Part shown: positions 35,033 through 44,689 of the stretch, one piece after another
Layout: every line of letters begins with the position of its first letter
How positions within the stretch are numbered: position 1 is the first letter of the stretch
Assembly: GCA_965116115.1 (NCBI GenBank)
Contig: OZ220486.1
Span: 1,612,001 to 1,676,000, forward strand
Direction of reading: 5' to 3'
DNA from: JAPOXR01 sp965116115
GTDB lineage: Bacteria; Pseudomonadota; Alphaproteobacteria; Rhodobacterales; Rhodobacteraceae
Length of the DNA: 64,000 nt
Program-made: the position numbers and the translations under genes
The notes under the pieces: generated by a model
The model's database searches: none
The model's input: the letters and a program-made list of their open reading frames with translations, nothing else
Told to the model about the DNA's origin: nothing

Positions 35033-36226
35033 GAGCGGGCGAATCCATACAGTGAATGCCGTGCCGGACACGGCTGCCGGCCTGTCCCGACACTACCCGA
35101 ATCGCCGGGCGGTTGTCATCAGGAACATTCCGCGGAACGGAGGCCGTCGGTTTAGACTTGAACTGCCGGCGACTGTCTTGATCGGCATCCTGTTTGTCGC
35201 TCTGCGGTTCGGTTTCCAAGCCCTGATGCGCTGCCTTGCTGTTTCAGGGAAGCTGTGCGTGAAGCTGGTCTCCAACAGGATCAGAGTTCGATAAGCTCAG
35301 CCGCCCGACTGAGTTGCAAACGGAAGTTATCCAGTTCTTGGAATCCGTGCCTTCCTGAACTGCATATTCAGTTCACACGGCATTCATAGCTTCCGTTTTG
35401 AAATCATATTCTCAGATAGATTCATCCGCGCAAGTCCAAGACAAACGGCAGGCTGCCTGTCAGTGCCGTCCGCCGGCGTATCCGATCCGTGCTGCAGGCG
35501 CAGACATTTATCTCGGCGTTCCATTTTGCGGCGATCCTCCGCAGCAGCGGGCGGTTCAGCATGTCGCCATGGCCGGCACCGTCCGTCAACAGCATCATGC
35601 CACTGCCGCTGTCCGGGCGGCAGTTGCCGCGCCCCCGGTTGTCATAGAGCAATTCCACCTGCGCCGCCGGCCACCGCTCGAGGCTTCGTTCTCAGTCATT
35701 CTGCGCCGTCTCGGAGCCCCTGCTGCCGTTCGGTTAGAAAGGCGATTGGCTGTCGTCCGACGGTTCTTGAGCCGGCTCCGGTCTCAGTGTCCGCACGCGC
35801 TCCGTGAAGACGTCCTGATCGGCGTACCTCGCTGGCTTTAGCGTCCATCTCCCGGACGTCCGCCAACCATCCGGGTGATTCGATATCTGAGGGCATCTTC
35901 CGATCCGGCGGCTCTGAAGTTCGGTGCGGAAATATGAAGACAAAACAACAGGCGATTTTTCGTGCCGGCTGACGAAAAACCGCCGTGGGCTCATGCCGTT
36001 CGGATGATTCCAGAATTATCGGATTCACAAGCAACATATCGCTGGCGCATCTCATGCGGTGAATCATGACCGAAGATCACCGCTTCCGGCCTTCGCTTAA
36101 TGCTGCAGGCCGCCGAAAATCGCGATGCTCCCGGCCGGGAGCGGCACGCGCTCCGCCTGCCGGACCGGTCCCGGGGATTAGAATTCGCGGCTTCCCGCAG
36201 GCGCCGGTGATTCGCCGCCGCGGACG
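35033..36226. other. Gene-poor stretch before the cbb3 assembly genes
   Basis: About 1.2 kb with no supportable gene. Frames such as 35422-35658 and 35696-36067 on - have no recognised domain. A segment near 35880 on - (SDIESPGWLADV) faintly resembles small antitoxin-like proteins, but frameshifts surround it and I do not call it. The stretch appears eroded. Confidence 0.45.
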
Positions 36227-36382
36227 CTATTTCGGATGTTTGTCGTAGTCAGTTCTCAGCACCCTGTGGGCGTCGCCGTCCGGGTCGTTGTACTGCCGTG
36301 ATCGGAGAGCCCATGCCAGAGCCAGAAGCCAGCAAAGGCCGGCGGTCAGCGTCGCCGCGATGAGGAAGATGATGCTCTCCAT
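36227..36382 (-). CDS. ccoS: cbb3-type cytochrome oxidase assembly protein CcoS
   Basis: A 51-residue single-span membrane protein. It starts MESIIFLIAATLTAGLCWLL and ends with a polar tail containing QYNDPDGDAHRVL, the family signature (usually QFDDLEGPAHRIL). CcoS is needed for haem and copper insertion into the CcoN subunit. Its ATG lies one base after the ccoI stop, at the end of the operon. Length is typical for CcoS. Confidence 0.9.
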   Translation of the reverse strand: MESIIFLIAATLTAGLCWLLALAWALRSRQYNDPDGDAHRVLRTDYDKHPK

Positions 36383-36383
36383 T

Positions 36384-38549
36384 TCAACGCAGCCTCATGG
36401 AATTAAGCGTAACCGCGATTGACGATGTGGACATTGCGATCGCGGCGGCCAGCGGCGTCGCGAAGCCGAGCACCGCAACGGGAACGGCGACCGTGTTGTA
36501 GCCGGCCGCGATCGCGAAATTTTCGATAACCCGCCGCTTGGCCAGACGCGCCGTCGTGATCCCGCCGGCAACCGATTCAAGGCTTTCCCCGAGGATGACG
36601 ATTCCCGCCGCGACGCGCGTGGCGTCAACCGCCGATGAAGGAGCCATGGAAATGCCGGCCAGCGACATCGCCGCCGCGTCGTTCAGCCCGTCCCCGATCA
36701 TGATCGTTCCCCGGCTGCGCCGTGAAAACTCCTCGATCATCCGCAGCTTGTCCGCCGGCAGAATTCCGGCATGCCACTCCTCTATGCCCAGAAACTCCGC
36801 CGTTTCCCGAACGGCGGCCCGCGAATCTCCGGAAATCATGATCACCCTCAGCCCCAAGCCTTTGAATCGGGCGACACATTCAGATGCGCCCTCCCTGAGC
36901 TGATCCGTGAACCGGAGTTCCACGGCGGGGTCTGAACCGATCCGCAGGAACGACGATGAACCACCGCCGCCGCGCCCGCCGGCCCAGCCCGCCCGGCCGA
37001 ATCTGACCGTCTTGCCGTCCCATATCCCTTCAATGCCGCAGCCGGGAATTTCCCGGATGCCGCGGATGTCGGCCGCCGCGGCGCCGCGCTGCCGCGCGAA
37101 GTCGGCGACCGCCTTCGCGAAAGGATGATTGGATGTGTCCGCAAGTCCTCTTGCCACCGCGAGCATTTCGCCGTCCAGATCTTCGAACCTCTCCAGAACT
37201 GCCCGTCCGGTCGTCAGAGTGCCGGTCTTGTCAAGAATCACGGTGTCGGCCGCCGCCAGACGCTCGGCGGCATCCGCTTCCTTAACGAGCAGGTTTTTCC
37301 CGAAAAGCCTGCCGGTCGCGGCCACGGAGACTGCGGGCACGGCGAGTCCGAGGGCGCAGGGGCAGGTGATGATCAGAACCGCGACCGCGACATTCAAAGA
37401 CAGCCGGATGTCGCCGGACTGGACCATCCAGCCGGCGAACGAAGCCAGAGCCAGCATGTGCACCGCAGGAACGTAAACCGCGGCGGCTTTGTCAGCGAGG
37501 CTCGTGTAGCGGCCTTTGGCCGATTCGGCGATTTCGATGAGACGGATGAGTTTCCTGAGCGATGAATCTTCGCCGACATTTGACGCCGCGAACGTCGCCC
37601 GGCCGGTGAGCACGAACTGGCCGGCAAACACGGCATCGCCCTCGCGGACGAACAGCGGCCGGCTTTCGCCGCTGAAATAAGAGCTGTCGACTTCACACGA
37701 TCCTCTCCGCACGGTCCCGTCCAGCGGGATTCGGTCCCCTGAGCGGACAAGAACCAGATCGCCGGTTTCAACGGACTTCAGGGGAATTTCGGTCTCGGCG
37801 CCGTTTCTGATCACTGTCGTGCTGTTCGGCTCCAGAACGGACAGCTGCTGCGCGGCCGAGTGCGATGCGGCGCGGGCGCGGAGATCCAGGTACCTGCCGG
37901 CGAGCAGAAAAAATGTCAGAGCCAGCGCCGCTTCGAAATAGGCATGATTCCCGCCCAGATAGGTTTCGAAGACGGACTGCGCCGATGCCAGTGCGATGGC
38001 GAGAGAGATCGGGACGTCCATATTGAGTCGGGCTCGCCGGAGGGAGACGAAGGCGCTCTTGAAAAAAGGCTGGGCGGAATAGCAGATGACCGGAATCGCG
38101 ACCAAGGCGGAAAGCCAGTGCATGAGGTCGCGGGTCGCGCCGTCGGCGCCCGCCCATACCGCGACCGAGAATATCATGACGTTGGAAAAACCGAACCCTG
38201 CCGCTCCGAGGCGCAGCGGCAGGCCGCGTCCGGCCTGATCGGCGGAAACAGATCTTATCGCTTCCCCGTCAAGCCTCGCCGCCGAAAATCCGGCTTTGCC
38301 GATCTGTCCGATCAGGTCGGAGGGATCGGCGCCGGCATCCGCCTCCACATGAACCCTGCGGTTCGACAGATTGACCCGCGCGTCCGTGACTTGCGGAAGC
38401 GCGGCCAGAGATTTTTCGATGGCCGAGATGCATGCGGCGCAGTGCATGTCCTGGACGGCGAACACGAACTCCCGCCGCGCCGGCATGCTGTTCCCCGCCG
38501 GCGGGGAATGCGCGCCTGACGGATGCCGGATCGCCGCTTCGGAGGACAT
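36384..38549 (-). CDS. ccoI: Copper-exporting P1B-type ATPase CcoI/FixI
   Basis: A 721-residue copper-translocating ATPase needed to supply copper to the cbb3 oxidase. An N-terminal heavy-metal domain carries MHCAAC (C37, C40). Membrane helices contain the transport motif CPC (396-398). The actuator has FSGESRP in place of the usual TGES, the phosphorylation site is DKTGTLT, the nucleotide site includes SNHPFAKA, and the hinge is MIGDGLNDAAAM. It starts at ATG 38549, a few bases past the ccoH stop. Order G-H-I-S matches other bacteria. Confidence 0.93.
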   Translation of the reverse strand: MSSEAAIRHPSGAHSPPAGNSMPARREFVFAVQDMHCAACISAIEKSLAALPQVTDARVNLSNRRVHVEADAGADPSDLIGQIGKAGFSAARLDGEAIRSVSADQAGRGLPLRLGAAGFGFSNVMIFSVAVWAGADGATRDLMHWLSALVAIPVICYSAQPFFKSAFVSLRRARLNMDVPISLAIALASAQSVFETYLGGNHAYFEAALALTFFLLAGRYLDLRARAASHSAAQQLSVLEPNSTTVIRNGAETEIPLKSVETGDLVLVRSGDRIPLDGTVRRGSCEVDSSYFSGESRPLFVREGDAVFAGQFVLTGRATFAASNVGEDSSLRKLIRLIEIAESAKGRYTSLADKAAAVYVPAVHMLALASFAGWMVQSGDIRLSLNVAVAVLIITCPCALGLAVPAVSVAATGRLFGKNLLVKEADAAERLAAADTVILDKTGTLTTGRAVLERFEDLDGEMLAVARGLADTSNHPFAKAVADFARQRGAAAADIRGIREIPGCGIEGIWDGKTVRFGRAGWAGGRGGGGSSSFLRIGSDPAVELRFTDQLREGASECVARFKGLGLRVIMISGDSRAAVRETAEFLGIEEWHAGILPADKLRMIEEFSRRSRGTIMIGDGLNDAAAMSLAGISMAPSSAVDATRVAAGIVILGESLESVAGGITTARLAKRRVIENFAIAAGYNTVAVPVAVLGFATPLAAAIAMSTSSIAVTLNSMRLR

Positions 38550-38557
38550 CGCGGTTC

Positions 38558-39028
38558 TTATCGACTCCGGGGCGGAACCCGGATTCTCAGCCTTCGCCGG
38601 AACGGGATCCCGTCCGGGGATGTGGCGGCCGCGTCGACGTTCCAGTTTCCGTGATCCAGATCCAGCGCGGCGACATACTCTTTTCCGTCAAAGTGAAGCG
38701 CGGGCCTGATGTCGCTGCGCGGATGCGTCGGCCGCCCGACTCTGACCATGAGAGTGTCAAGTTCAGCGGGCATGCCGTTCACTGTGTTGATCGCGATTCT
38801 GAGTTCGGAATCCTCATAGACGGCGGCCGTCTGCCAGCCCAGCTGTTCCTGGAGCGAGCGGTCCCTCTCGAAATGCTGGCTCGCGATGTAGCCGTTCCTG
38901 ACCTCCATTCCCGGGAATGAAACCACAGAGGCGACGGCCAGAGCGAGATTGGCCAGAACGATCACCCCGAACGCGCCGAGAAGGATAAACAGGACATGCC
39001 TGCCCTGCAGCGGTCCGCCGCCGGTCAA
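38558..39028 (-). CDS. ccoH: cbb3 oxidase assembly protein CcoH/FixH
   Basis: A 156-residue protein with one N-terminal membrane helix (HVLFILLGAFGVIVLANLAL) and a periplasmic FixH domain (SFPGMEVRNGYIASQHFERD). CcoH helps assemble or stabilise the oxidase subunits. TTG 39028 is preferred: it overlaps the ccoG stop as TTGA, leaves a short basic start before the helix, and matches the TTGA overlaps used elsewhere here. The 22-residue extension to 39094 lies entirely within ccoG. Confidence 0.85.
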   Translation of the reverse strand: MTGGGPLQGRHVLFILLGAFGVIVLANLALAVASVVSFPGMEVRNGYIASQHFERDRSLQEQLGWQTAAVYEDSELRIAINTVNGMPAELDTLMVRVGRPTHPRSDIRPALHFDGKEYVAALDLDHGNWNVDAAATSPDGIPFRRRLRIRVPPRSR

Positions 39029-40455
39029 TGCCCCGCTCCATAAAAGGCCGTGCCTTTCTTGCCCCGCGCCGCGCTGCCCAGATCTTCGATCCACAGATTG
39101 ATTTCAGATTTGCCGCCGAGCGCCTGCGGGCTGCCGGCCGGGGCGGTCACGTAGACCCTCCGCAGCCCGGTCCGGTCGGCCGGAATGGCGGTGGTCAGGT
39201 TTCCGCTTCCCTCCAGCCTGACGGAAAAAGGCGAGTTTTCATCCAGGCCGATCTTGAAAACGGTTTCCTCGCCGTGGCGGTTTTTGATCCGGATCTCATA
39301 GCTGTTCCGGACTGAGCCGTCGGCCATCTTGACGTACAGCGGGTTGCGGACCGGGGAAATTGAAAACTCGATGTCGGGCCGCATGAACAGCGCCGCCAGC
39401 AGGCCGATTCCCATGCCGCACCAAAGCAAAGCATAGAGAATCACTCTCGGCCTCAGGATCCTGCGCGCCAGGTCGGTCAGCGACGTGCTTTCGGTTTTCA
39501 GCTTTTCGTCGGTCAGGGTCATGTAATCAATGAGGCCGCGCGGCTTGCCGGTCCGGCGCATGACTTCGTCGCAGGCATCGATGCAGAGCGCGCAGCCGAT
39601 GCACTCCATCTGCAGCCCGTTTCTGATGTCGATTCCCACCGGGCACACATTGACGCAGGCGCCGCAGTCAATGCAGTCGCCGAGATTTTCGCCGGCTCTC
39701 GCTTTGCGGTGCCGTCCCCTCGGCTCGCCCCGCCAGTCGCGGTACGCGACCGTGAGAGAATGCTCATCCATCATCGCGGACTGTATACGCGGCCACGGAC
39801 ACATGTACGTGCAGACCTGTTCCCGCATGAAGCCGCCGAACACAAACGTCGTGGCCGTCAGAATTCCGACTGTCGCATAAGCGGCCGGATGGGCCGACAG
39901 GGTCACGAAATCCCTGATCAATCCGGGGGCGTCGGCGAAATACAGTATCCAGGCGCCGCCGGTTCCCACGGAAATAACGAGCCAAGCGGTCCATTTTGTG
40001 ATCCGCAGCCGGAATTTTCTGAGCGACATCGGGCTGTTCCAGAGCTTGACGCGCTGATTCCTGTCGCCTTCGATCATCCTCTCGACAAGTATGAAAAGAT
40101 CCGTCCAGATAGTCTGCGGGCAGGCGTAGCCGCACCAGACCCGCCCGAAAACCGAGGTGAAGAGGAACAGTCCGAGACCCGCCATGATCAGCAGACCGCC
40201 CACGAAATAGAATTCATGCGGCCAGATTTCTATCATGAAGAAAAAGAAGCGCCGGTTCGCCAGATCAACGAGAACGGCCTGGTCCGGAAGCGCGGCTCCT
40301 CTATCCCAGCGGATCCAGGGAACGACATAGTAAATTCCCAGCAAGAGCGCCATCATCCGCCATTTCAGACGCCGGAAAGCTCCCGAGACCCGGCGCGGAA
40401 ATATCGGCTCGCGCGGCGCATAGAGCCGCGGAGGTTCGATTTGCGTGACTTTCAT
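39025..40455 (-). CDS. ccoG: Cytochrome oxidase accessory protein CcoG/FixG (4Fe-4S)
   Basis: A 476-residue membrane ferredoxin that reduces copper for cbb3 assembly. It has several membrane helices in the first 220 residues with the cysteine motif CGYACPQTIW. Two 4Fe-4S motifs follow (CIDCGACVNVCPVGID and CIGCALCIDACDEVM). An IG-like periplasmic C-terminal domain completes it. ATG 40455 has GAGG upstream. It lies 113 bases after ccoP and overlaps ccoH. Confidence 0.93.
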   Translation of the reverse strand: MKVTQIEPPRLYAPREPIFPRRVSGAFRRLKWRMMALLLGIYYVVPWIRWDRGAALPDQAVLVDLANRRFFFFMIEIWPHEFYFVGGLLIMAGLGLFLFTSVFGRVWCGYACPQTIWTDLFILVERMIEGDRNQRVKLWNSPMSLRKFRLRITKWTAWLVISVGTGGAWILYFADAPGLIRDFVTLSAHPAAYATVGILTATTFVFGGFMREQVCTYMCPWPRIQSAMMDEHSLTVAYRDWRGEPRGRHRKARAGENLGDCIDCGACVNVCPVGIDIRNGLQMECIGCALCIDACDEVMRRTGKPRGLIDYMTLTDEKLKTESTSLTDLARRILRPRVILYALLWCGMGIGLLAALFMRPDIEFSISPVRNPLYVKMADGSVRNSYEIRIKNRHGEETVFKIGLDENSPFSVRLEGSGNLTTAIPADRTGLRRVYVTAPAGSPQALGGKSEINLWIEDLGSAARGKKGTAFYGAGH

Positions 40456-40568
40456 CGCCTCAGCTTTCGCATACGGTCATGCGGAAAAACCTGACAATTA
40501 ACTCCGGCAGGCGGCCGGCCCGCCGTTCCCGTTTCAGCGGATGCACGGGCGGCGGATCCGGAGATATG

Positions 40569-41450
40569 CTACTCTCCGCCGCCCAGCTGGTGGACATACA
40601 ATGCGACCTGACGGATCTGCGACTCTGTCAGTCTTTCGTTCCAGTTCGGCATCACGCCGTTCCGGCTGTAGACGATCGAATAGCGGATATCTTCCTCGCC
40701 GCCGCCGTAAAGCCAGATCGGATCTGTCAGGACGGGCCCGCCTTCTTCCCGGTTGCCTTGACCGTTCGCGCCATGACAGGCCACGCACTGTTCGGCGAAG
40801 ATCTCCGCGCCCCGCGCGGCGGCCGCCGCATCGTGCTCCTGCCCGGAAATCGACAGCACATGCTGCACAAGGCCGCTGATCTCTTCGGATTCTAGAATCT
40901 CTCCGTAAGCCGGCATCTGCGAGAACCGCGCGTTTTCATCGGCCTCATTTCGGATGCCGTGCGCGACAGTGTGGCGGATGTCGCCGACGGATCCGCCCCA
41001 CAGCCAGTCATCGTCCAGAAGATTGGGATAGCCGACAGATCCGCCGCCGCCCGATCCGTGGCATTGGGAACAGTGCGCTCTGAAAACAGAAGCGCCGCCC
41101 CGGAGCGCGTATGCGTACAGGCCCGGGTTCTCATGAACTGATGAGAGGTCGGCGGTGATCAGAGCTTCGTCCAGCGGGGCGTTGCTTTCCTCAAACTCCC
41201 GGATTGATTTTTCGAGAGCGCCTCTCGCCGTGTATCCGAGCAGTCCGGGCGTGGCTTTGGTGAGCAGCGGCCAGGCCGGATAAGCGATGCAGTAGCCGAT
41301 ACCCCATGCGATTGTCGCATAGAGAGTCCAGAGCCACCAGCGCGGCATCGGATTGTTGTATTCCTTAATGCCGTCCCATTCATGTCCGGTCAAATCCGAC
41401 TCCGCCGCCGGCACGGCGGTTCCACGTCTTTTCGGATTCTGCGGTTTCAT
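40569..41450 (-). CDS. ccoP: cbb3 cytochrome c oxidase, dihaem subunit CcoP
   Basis: A 293-residue membrane-anchored dihaem cytochrome c. An N-terminal segment ends in the CcoP motif GIKEYNNPMPRWW, and is followed by a membrane helix. Two haem sites are C127-S-Q-C130-H131 and C222-V-A-C225-H226, with likely axial methionines in SQMPAYG and NGVMPNW. It delivers electrons to CcoO/CcoN. The ATG overlaps the ccoQ end by four bases. Confidence 0.95.
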   Translation of the reverse strand: MKPQNPKRRGTAVPAAESDLTGHEWDGIKEYNNPMPRWWLWTLYATIAWGIGYCIAYPAWPLLTKATPGLLGYTARGALEKSIREFEESNAPLDEALITADLSSVHENPGLYAYALRGGASVFRAHCSQCHGSGGGGSVGYPNLLDDDWLWGGSVGDIRHTVAHGIRNEADENARFSQMPAYGEILESEEISGLVQHVLSISGQEHDAAAAARGAEIFAEQCVACHGANGQGNREEGGPVLTDPIWLYGGGEEDIRYSIVYSRNGVMPNWNERLTESQIRQVALYVHQLGGGE

Positions 41451-41641
41451 GTCCGGCCTCTGCCGTCTGGCGGTTTCTGCAGAGGTCTGTTTTCGTAACG
41501 GAACGGGATGTCGGCGCAGTCGTCATGCAGTTTCCGGCTTGAGCGGCGGAAAGTGTATAGGACAACGGCGACGAAAGCCGTCACCAGAGCGAGAAGCGCC
41601 CAGCTGTCAGCGAATTCCCTCAGTGCAGTGTACATCTCCAT
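41447..41641 (-). CDS. ccoQ: cbb3 oxidase small subunit CcoQ
   Basis: A 64-residue protein with one membrane helix (WALLALVTAFVAVVLYTF) followed by a basic, then acidic tail with CADIPFRYE, as usual for CcoQ. It stabilises the oxidase against oxygen. It lies nine bases after ccoO and overlaps ccoP by four bases. ATG 41641 is used; an in-frame ATG two codons later is possible. Confidence 0.9.
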   Translation of the reverse strand: MEMYTALREFADSWALLALVTAFVAVVLYTFRRSSRKLHDDCADIPFRYENRPLQKPPDGRGRT

Positions 41642-41650
41642 ACCGGAATC

Positions 41651-42376
41651 TCATCTTTCCGGGTCGGGCACGAAGGTCGAGAAATCGACCAGTGTTCCGA
41701 GCATCTGCATATAGGCGATGAGAGCGTCCATCTCAGTCAGCCTTTCCTGTCCGTCGAAGTTGCGGACCTGCGCTTTCGGATAGCGCACCAGCATGTCCTC
41801 GAAATCCGCTTCCGGATCCGCTTGGGCCTTGAAATCCGCCTTGGCGTTTTCGATCATCTCGTCGGTGTACGGCACGCCGACCATCCGTTCCGTCCGCAGC
41901 CTGTCCTCTATATGCCTGCCGTCGAGTCTGTTGTTCAGCAGAAAGCCGTATTTCGGCATGATCGACTCCGGCACGACAGACTGCGGATCTACCAGATGGG
42001 CCACGTGCCACTCATCCGAATACCGGCCGCCGACCCGCGCGAGATCCGGGCCGGTGCGTTTGGATCCCCACTGGAAGGGATGGTCGTACATCGATTCGGC
42101 GGCCAGCGAGTAATGACCGTAGCGTTCGATTTCATCGCGCAGCGGCCGGATCATCTGGCTGTGGCACACATAGCAGCCTTCACGGACATAGACATCCCGG
42201 CCGGTGAGTTCGAGCGGCGAATAAGGCCGCATGCCTCTGACTTTTTCAATCGTGTTTTCAAGGTAGAACAACGGCAGGATTTCAACGATTCCGCCGACTG
42301 CCACGACAAGGAAACTGACAGCCAGCAGGAGCGTTGCGTGCCTCTCCAGTGTTCTGTGACGTCCTAGAATGCTCAT
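41651..42376 (-). CDS. ccoO: cbb3 oxidase monohaem subunit CcoO
   Basis: A 241-residue membrane-anchored cytochrome c. The N-terminal helix (LLLAVSFLVVAVGGIVEILP) precedes REGCYVCHSQMIRP, with haem site C68-Y-V-C71-H72. The family segment DPFQ/DHPFQWGSKRTGPDLARVG follows, and a methionine ligand lies in SIMPKYGFL. ATG 42376 overlaps the ccoN stop by four bases (ATGA), which decides the start over the longer frame. Confidence 0.95.
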   Translation of the reverse strand: MSILGRHRTLERHATLLLAVSFLVVAVGGIVEILPLFYLENTIEKVRGMRPYSPLELTGRDVYVREGCYVCHSQMIRPLRDEIERYGHYSLAAESMYDHPFQWGSKRTGPDLARVGGRYSDEWHVAHLVDPQSVVPESIMPKYGFLLNNRLDGRHIEDRLRTERMVGVPYTDEMIENAKADFKAQADPEADFEDMLVRYPKAQVRNFDGQERLTEMDALIAYMQMLGTLVDFSTFVPDPER

Positions 42377-43977
42377 CGCGCGGCTGCCGGTGCAGGTCCG
42401 ACGGCGGCGGACCGCTGTTCTTTGCTCGCCGCCGTCATCCATAGATTGTAGCACATGATCAAAGCCCCGGTCAGATATAGGATTCCGCCCAGCGCACGGA
42501 CCAAATACATCGGGTATTTCGCCGCCACGGTGTCAGCGAACGAATTGGTGAGAAATCCGTTGGCATCCACCTCGCGCCACAGCAGCCCTTCCATGATTCC
42601 AGTGACCCACATCGAAGCCGCGTAGAAGACGATTCCTACGGTTGCCAACCAGAAATGCAATGACACCAGCGGCAGGGAATAAAGCCGCTCTTTGTTCCAC
42701 AGCCTGGGCACCAGGAAATACAGAGCCGCGAATGTGATAAGGCCGTTCCAGCCGAGGGCGCCCGAATGGACGTGGCCGATAGTCCAGTCAGTGTAGTGGC
42801 TGAGAGAATTGACAGCCTTGATCGACATCATCGGCCCCTCGAACGTGGCCATGCCGTAGAACGCCAGCGAGACAACCATCATGCGGATGATGGGATCAGT
42901 GCGGATTTTGTCCCATGCGCCGGAGAGTGTCATCAGACCATTGATCATGCCGCCCCATGACGGCATCCAGAGCATCACGGAGAAGACCATGCCCAGCGTT
43001 GACGCCCAGTCCGGAAGGGCCGTGTAATGCAGATGATGCGGGCCGGCCCAGATATACATGAAAATCAGGGACCAGAAATGCACGATGGACAGTTTATAGC
43101 TGTAAACCGGCCGTTCGGCCTGTTTGGGGACGAAGTAGTACATCATGCCTAGGAAACCCGCGGTCAGGAAGAAACCGACCGCGTTGTGGGCGTACCACCA
43201 CTGCGTCATCGCATCCTGCACGCCGGCGAACAGCTGAACCGACTTAGAGCCGAACACCGACACCGGGATACTGATATTGTTCGCGAGATGCAGCATCGCG
43301 ATGGTCACTATGAACGACAGAAAAAACCAGTTGGCCACATAAATGTGGGGTTCCTTGCGTCGGATGATCGTTCCGAGAAAAACCGCCAGATAGGCGACCC
43401 AGACGATTGTCAGCCAGATGTCGACATACCATTCGGGCTCGGCGTATTCCTTGGACTGGGTTGCGCCGAAAAGATAGCCGGTGGCTGCCAGCACGATCAC
43501 CGCTTGGTAGCCCCAGAACACGAACCAGGCCAAATTGCCGCCCCACAACCGCGCCGCGGTCGTTCGCTGCACGATATAGAATGAGGTCGCGATCAGCGCA
43601 TTGCCGCCGAAAGCGAAAATGACTGCGGATGTATGCAGCGGCCTCAGTCTTCCGAAATTGAAGAGGCCTTGGGACCATTCGAAATTCAGGGCCGGGAATG
43701 CGAGTTGGAGAGCGATGAACACGCCTGCCAAGAATCCTGCGATTCCCCAGAATGCCGTCGCGATAACGCCGGCCCGCACGACGCCGTCTTGGTATCCGGT
43801 CTCGGCCGGAGCCGCCGGTTCGCCCACCCGCCGGATCCGCCAGACAAAAAGTCCGGCAAGAACAGCCGTGACTGTCAGAGCATTGACCAGATAGGCCGGG
43901 TCACGGGCGAAGTTCGCGGCCATGGCCGTAAGCAGGGTCAGCAACCCGAGAATAACGATGAGGAATTGATTCCGCAT
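42373..43977 (-). CDS. ccoN: cbb3 oxidase catalytic subunit CcoN
   Basis: A 534-residue, about 12-helix haem-copper oxidase subunit that reduces O2 with high affinity. Conserved histidines for haem b, haem b3 and CuB are seen in RPLHTSAVIF, WWYAHNAVGF, WAGPHHLHYT and TIGHVHSGALG, and the cross-linked-tyrosine region YAHNAVGFFL fits the cbb3 class. Two in-frame ATGs follow an AAGGAG. The second (43977) has good nine-base spacing, while the first (43986) abuts the site, so 43977 is chosen. It is the first gene of the NOQP-GHIS operon. Confidence 0.95.
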   Translation of the reverse strand: MRNQFLIVILGLLTLLTAMAANFARDPAYLVNALTVTAVLAGLFVWRIRRVGEPAAPAETGYQDGVVRAGVIATAFWGIAGFLAGVFIALQLAFPALNFEWSQGLFNFGRLRPLHTSAVIFAFGGNALIATSFYIVQRTTAARLWGGNLAWFVFWGYQAVIVLAATGYLFGATQSKEYAEPEWYVDIWLTIVWVAYLAVFLGTIIRRKEPHIYVANWFFLSFIVTIAMLHLANNISIPVSVFGSKSVQLFAGVQDAMTQWWYAHNAVGFFLTAGFLGMMYYFVPKQAERPVYSYKLSIVHFWSLIFMYIWAGPHHLHYTALPDWASTLGMVFSVMLWMPSWGGMINGLMTLSGAWDKIRTDPIIRMMVVSLAFYGMATFEGPMMSIKAVNSLSHYTDWTIGHVHSGALGWNGLITFAALYFLVPRLWNKERLYSLPLVSLHFWLATVGIVFYAASMWVTGIMEGLLWREVDANGFLTNSFADTVAAKYPMYLVRALGGILYLTGALIMCYNLWMTAASKEQRSAAVGPAPAAAR

Positions 43978-44120
43978 AAAGCGCATCTCCTTGGAAGCGC
44001 GGCAAGTCTATAGCAGGGCCGCGGAGAATTTCAACGCCGCATCCGCAACGGCCCGCGGCGGCGGAATTCGGCTGCAGCCTCCGCCAGCCGTTCCGGTGCG
44101 ACGGTCGCGTTATGAAAAAC

Positions 44121-44142
44121 TTTGAAAAACAACACTTTCAAA
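44121..44142. promoter_or_regulatory. Inverted repeat upstream of the cbb3 operon
   Basis: TTTGAAA (44121-44127) and TTTCAAA (44136-44142) form a perfect 7-bp inverted repeat with an 8-base spacer, about 145 bases before ccoN. It is not the FNR/FixK consensus (TTGAT-N4-ATCAA), although that regulator class commonly controls cco operons. On the - strand a GTTTTTC follows, so a weak terminator is an alternative reading. Confidence 0.35.
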
Positions 44143-44689
44143 ACATCGAACGGGTCGCTGCGCTGATCAATGCCAGCACTCTGAAGCTTGGTCCGCCCGC
44201 AACTTGCGGAAAACGGAAAATTTCAAACTGAGACACTGCCGAAAAACGGGATCCGGAGCATTCTCTCAAGGGCGCGCGGGAATGCCTGATGGGTGGGGAA
44301 CAGTCCGCGTCGGTTTCTTGCGTCAGAGCGCTGCCTCAAGGAAAAGCCGGTTGTCAGCCGCGGCGGCGCTGGGGTCGGCCGCTTTGCCGGAAAGAAGCGG
44401 TTCGGTCCGTTTTCGGCATTTTATCAGCCAGCATAGTTCTGTCTGCGTTCATCTGTCATTCTAATCATTTTGTCTATGGCGCTTACACGGCGCTCGTTGA
44501 CGCGAATATGACAGCGAATCACCGAAGCGCAACCCATTTGTCAACAGGTGCTGAGTCCAATGTTCCCCGGTGTGCAAAAGAAACTTTTACAGAACGCATT
44601 TGGTTCGCACAGCACATAAGGAACATTGATTTTGCGTGCACACCGTGGAAGTCAATCTCGCGGCCGATGGCAGGGTGCGGGCGGGACTC
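44143..44689. other. Gene-poor stretch upstream of ccoN
   Basis: No gene is recognised. A + strand frame (44289-44975) has no domain and is mostly antisense to the Rpn relic. The cbb3 promoter should lie between about 43990 and 44200, but I see no clear -35/-10 pair. Confidence 0.4.

Noticed and set aside
35422..35658. 78-codon - strand frame with LLTDGAGHGDMLNRPLLRR
   Set aside because: It looks protein-like in places, but I cannot tie it to a family and it lacks a ribosome-binding site.
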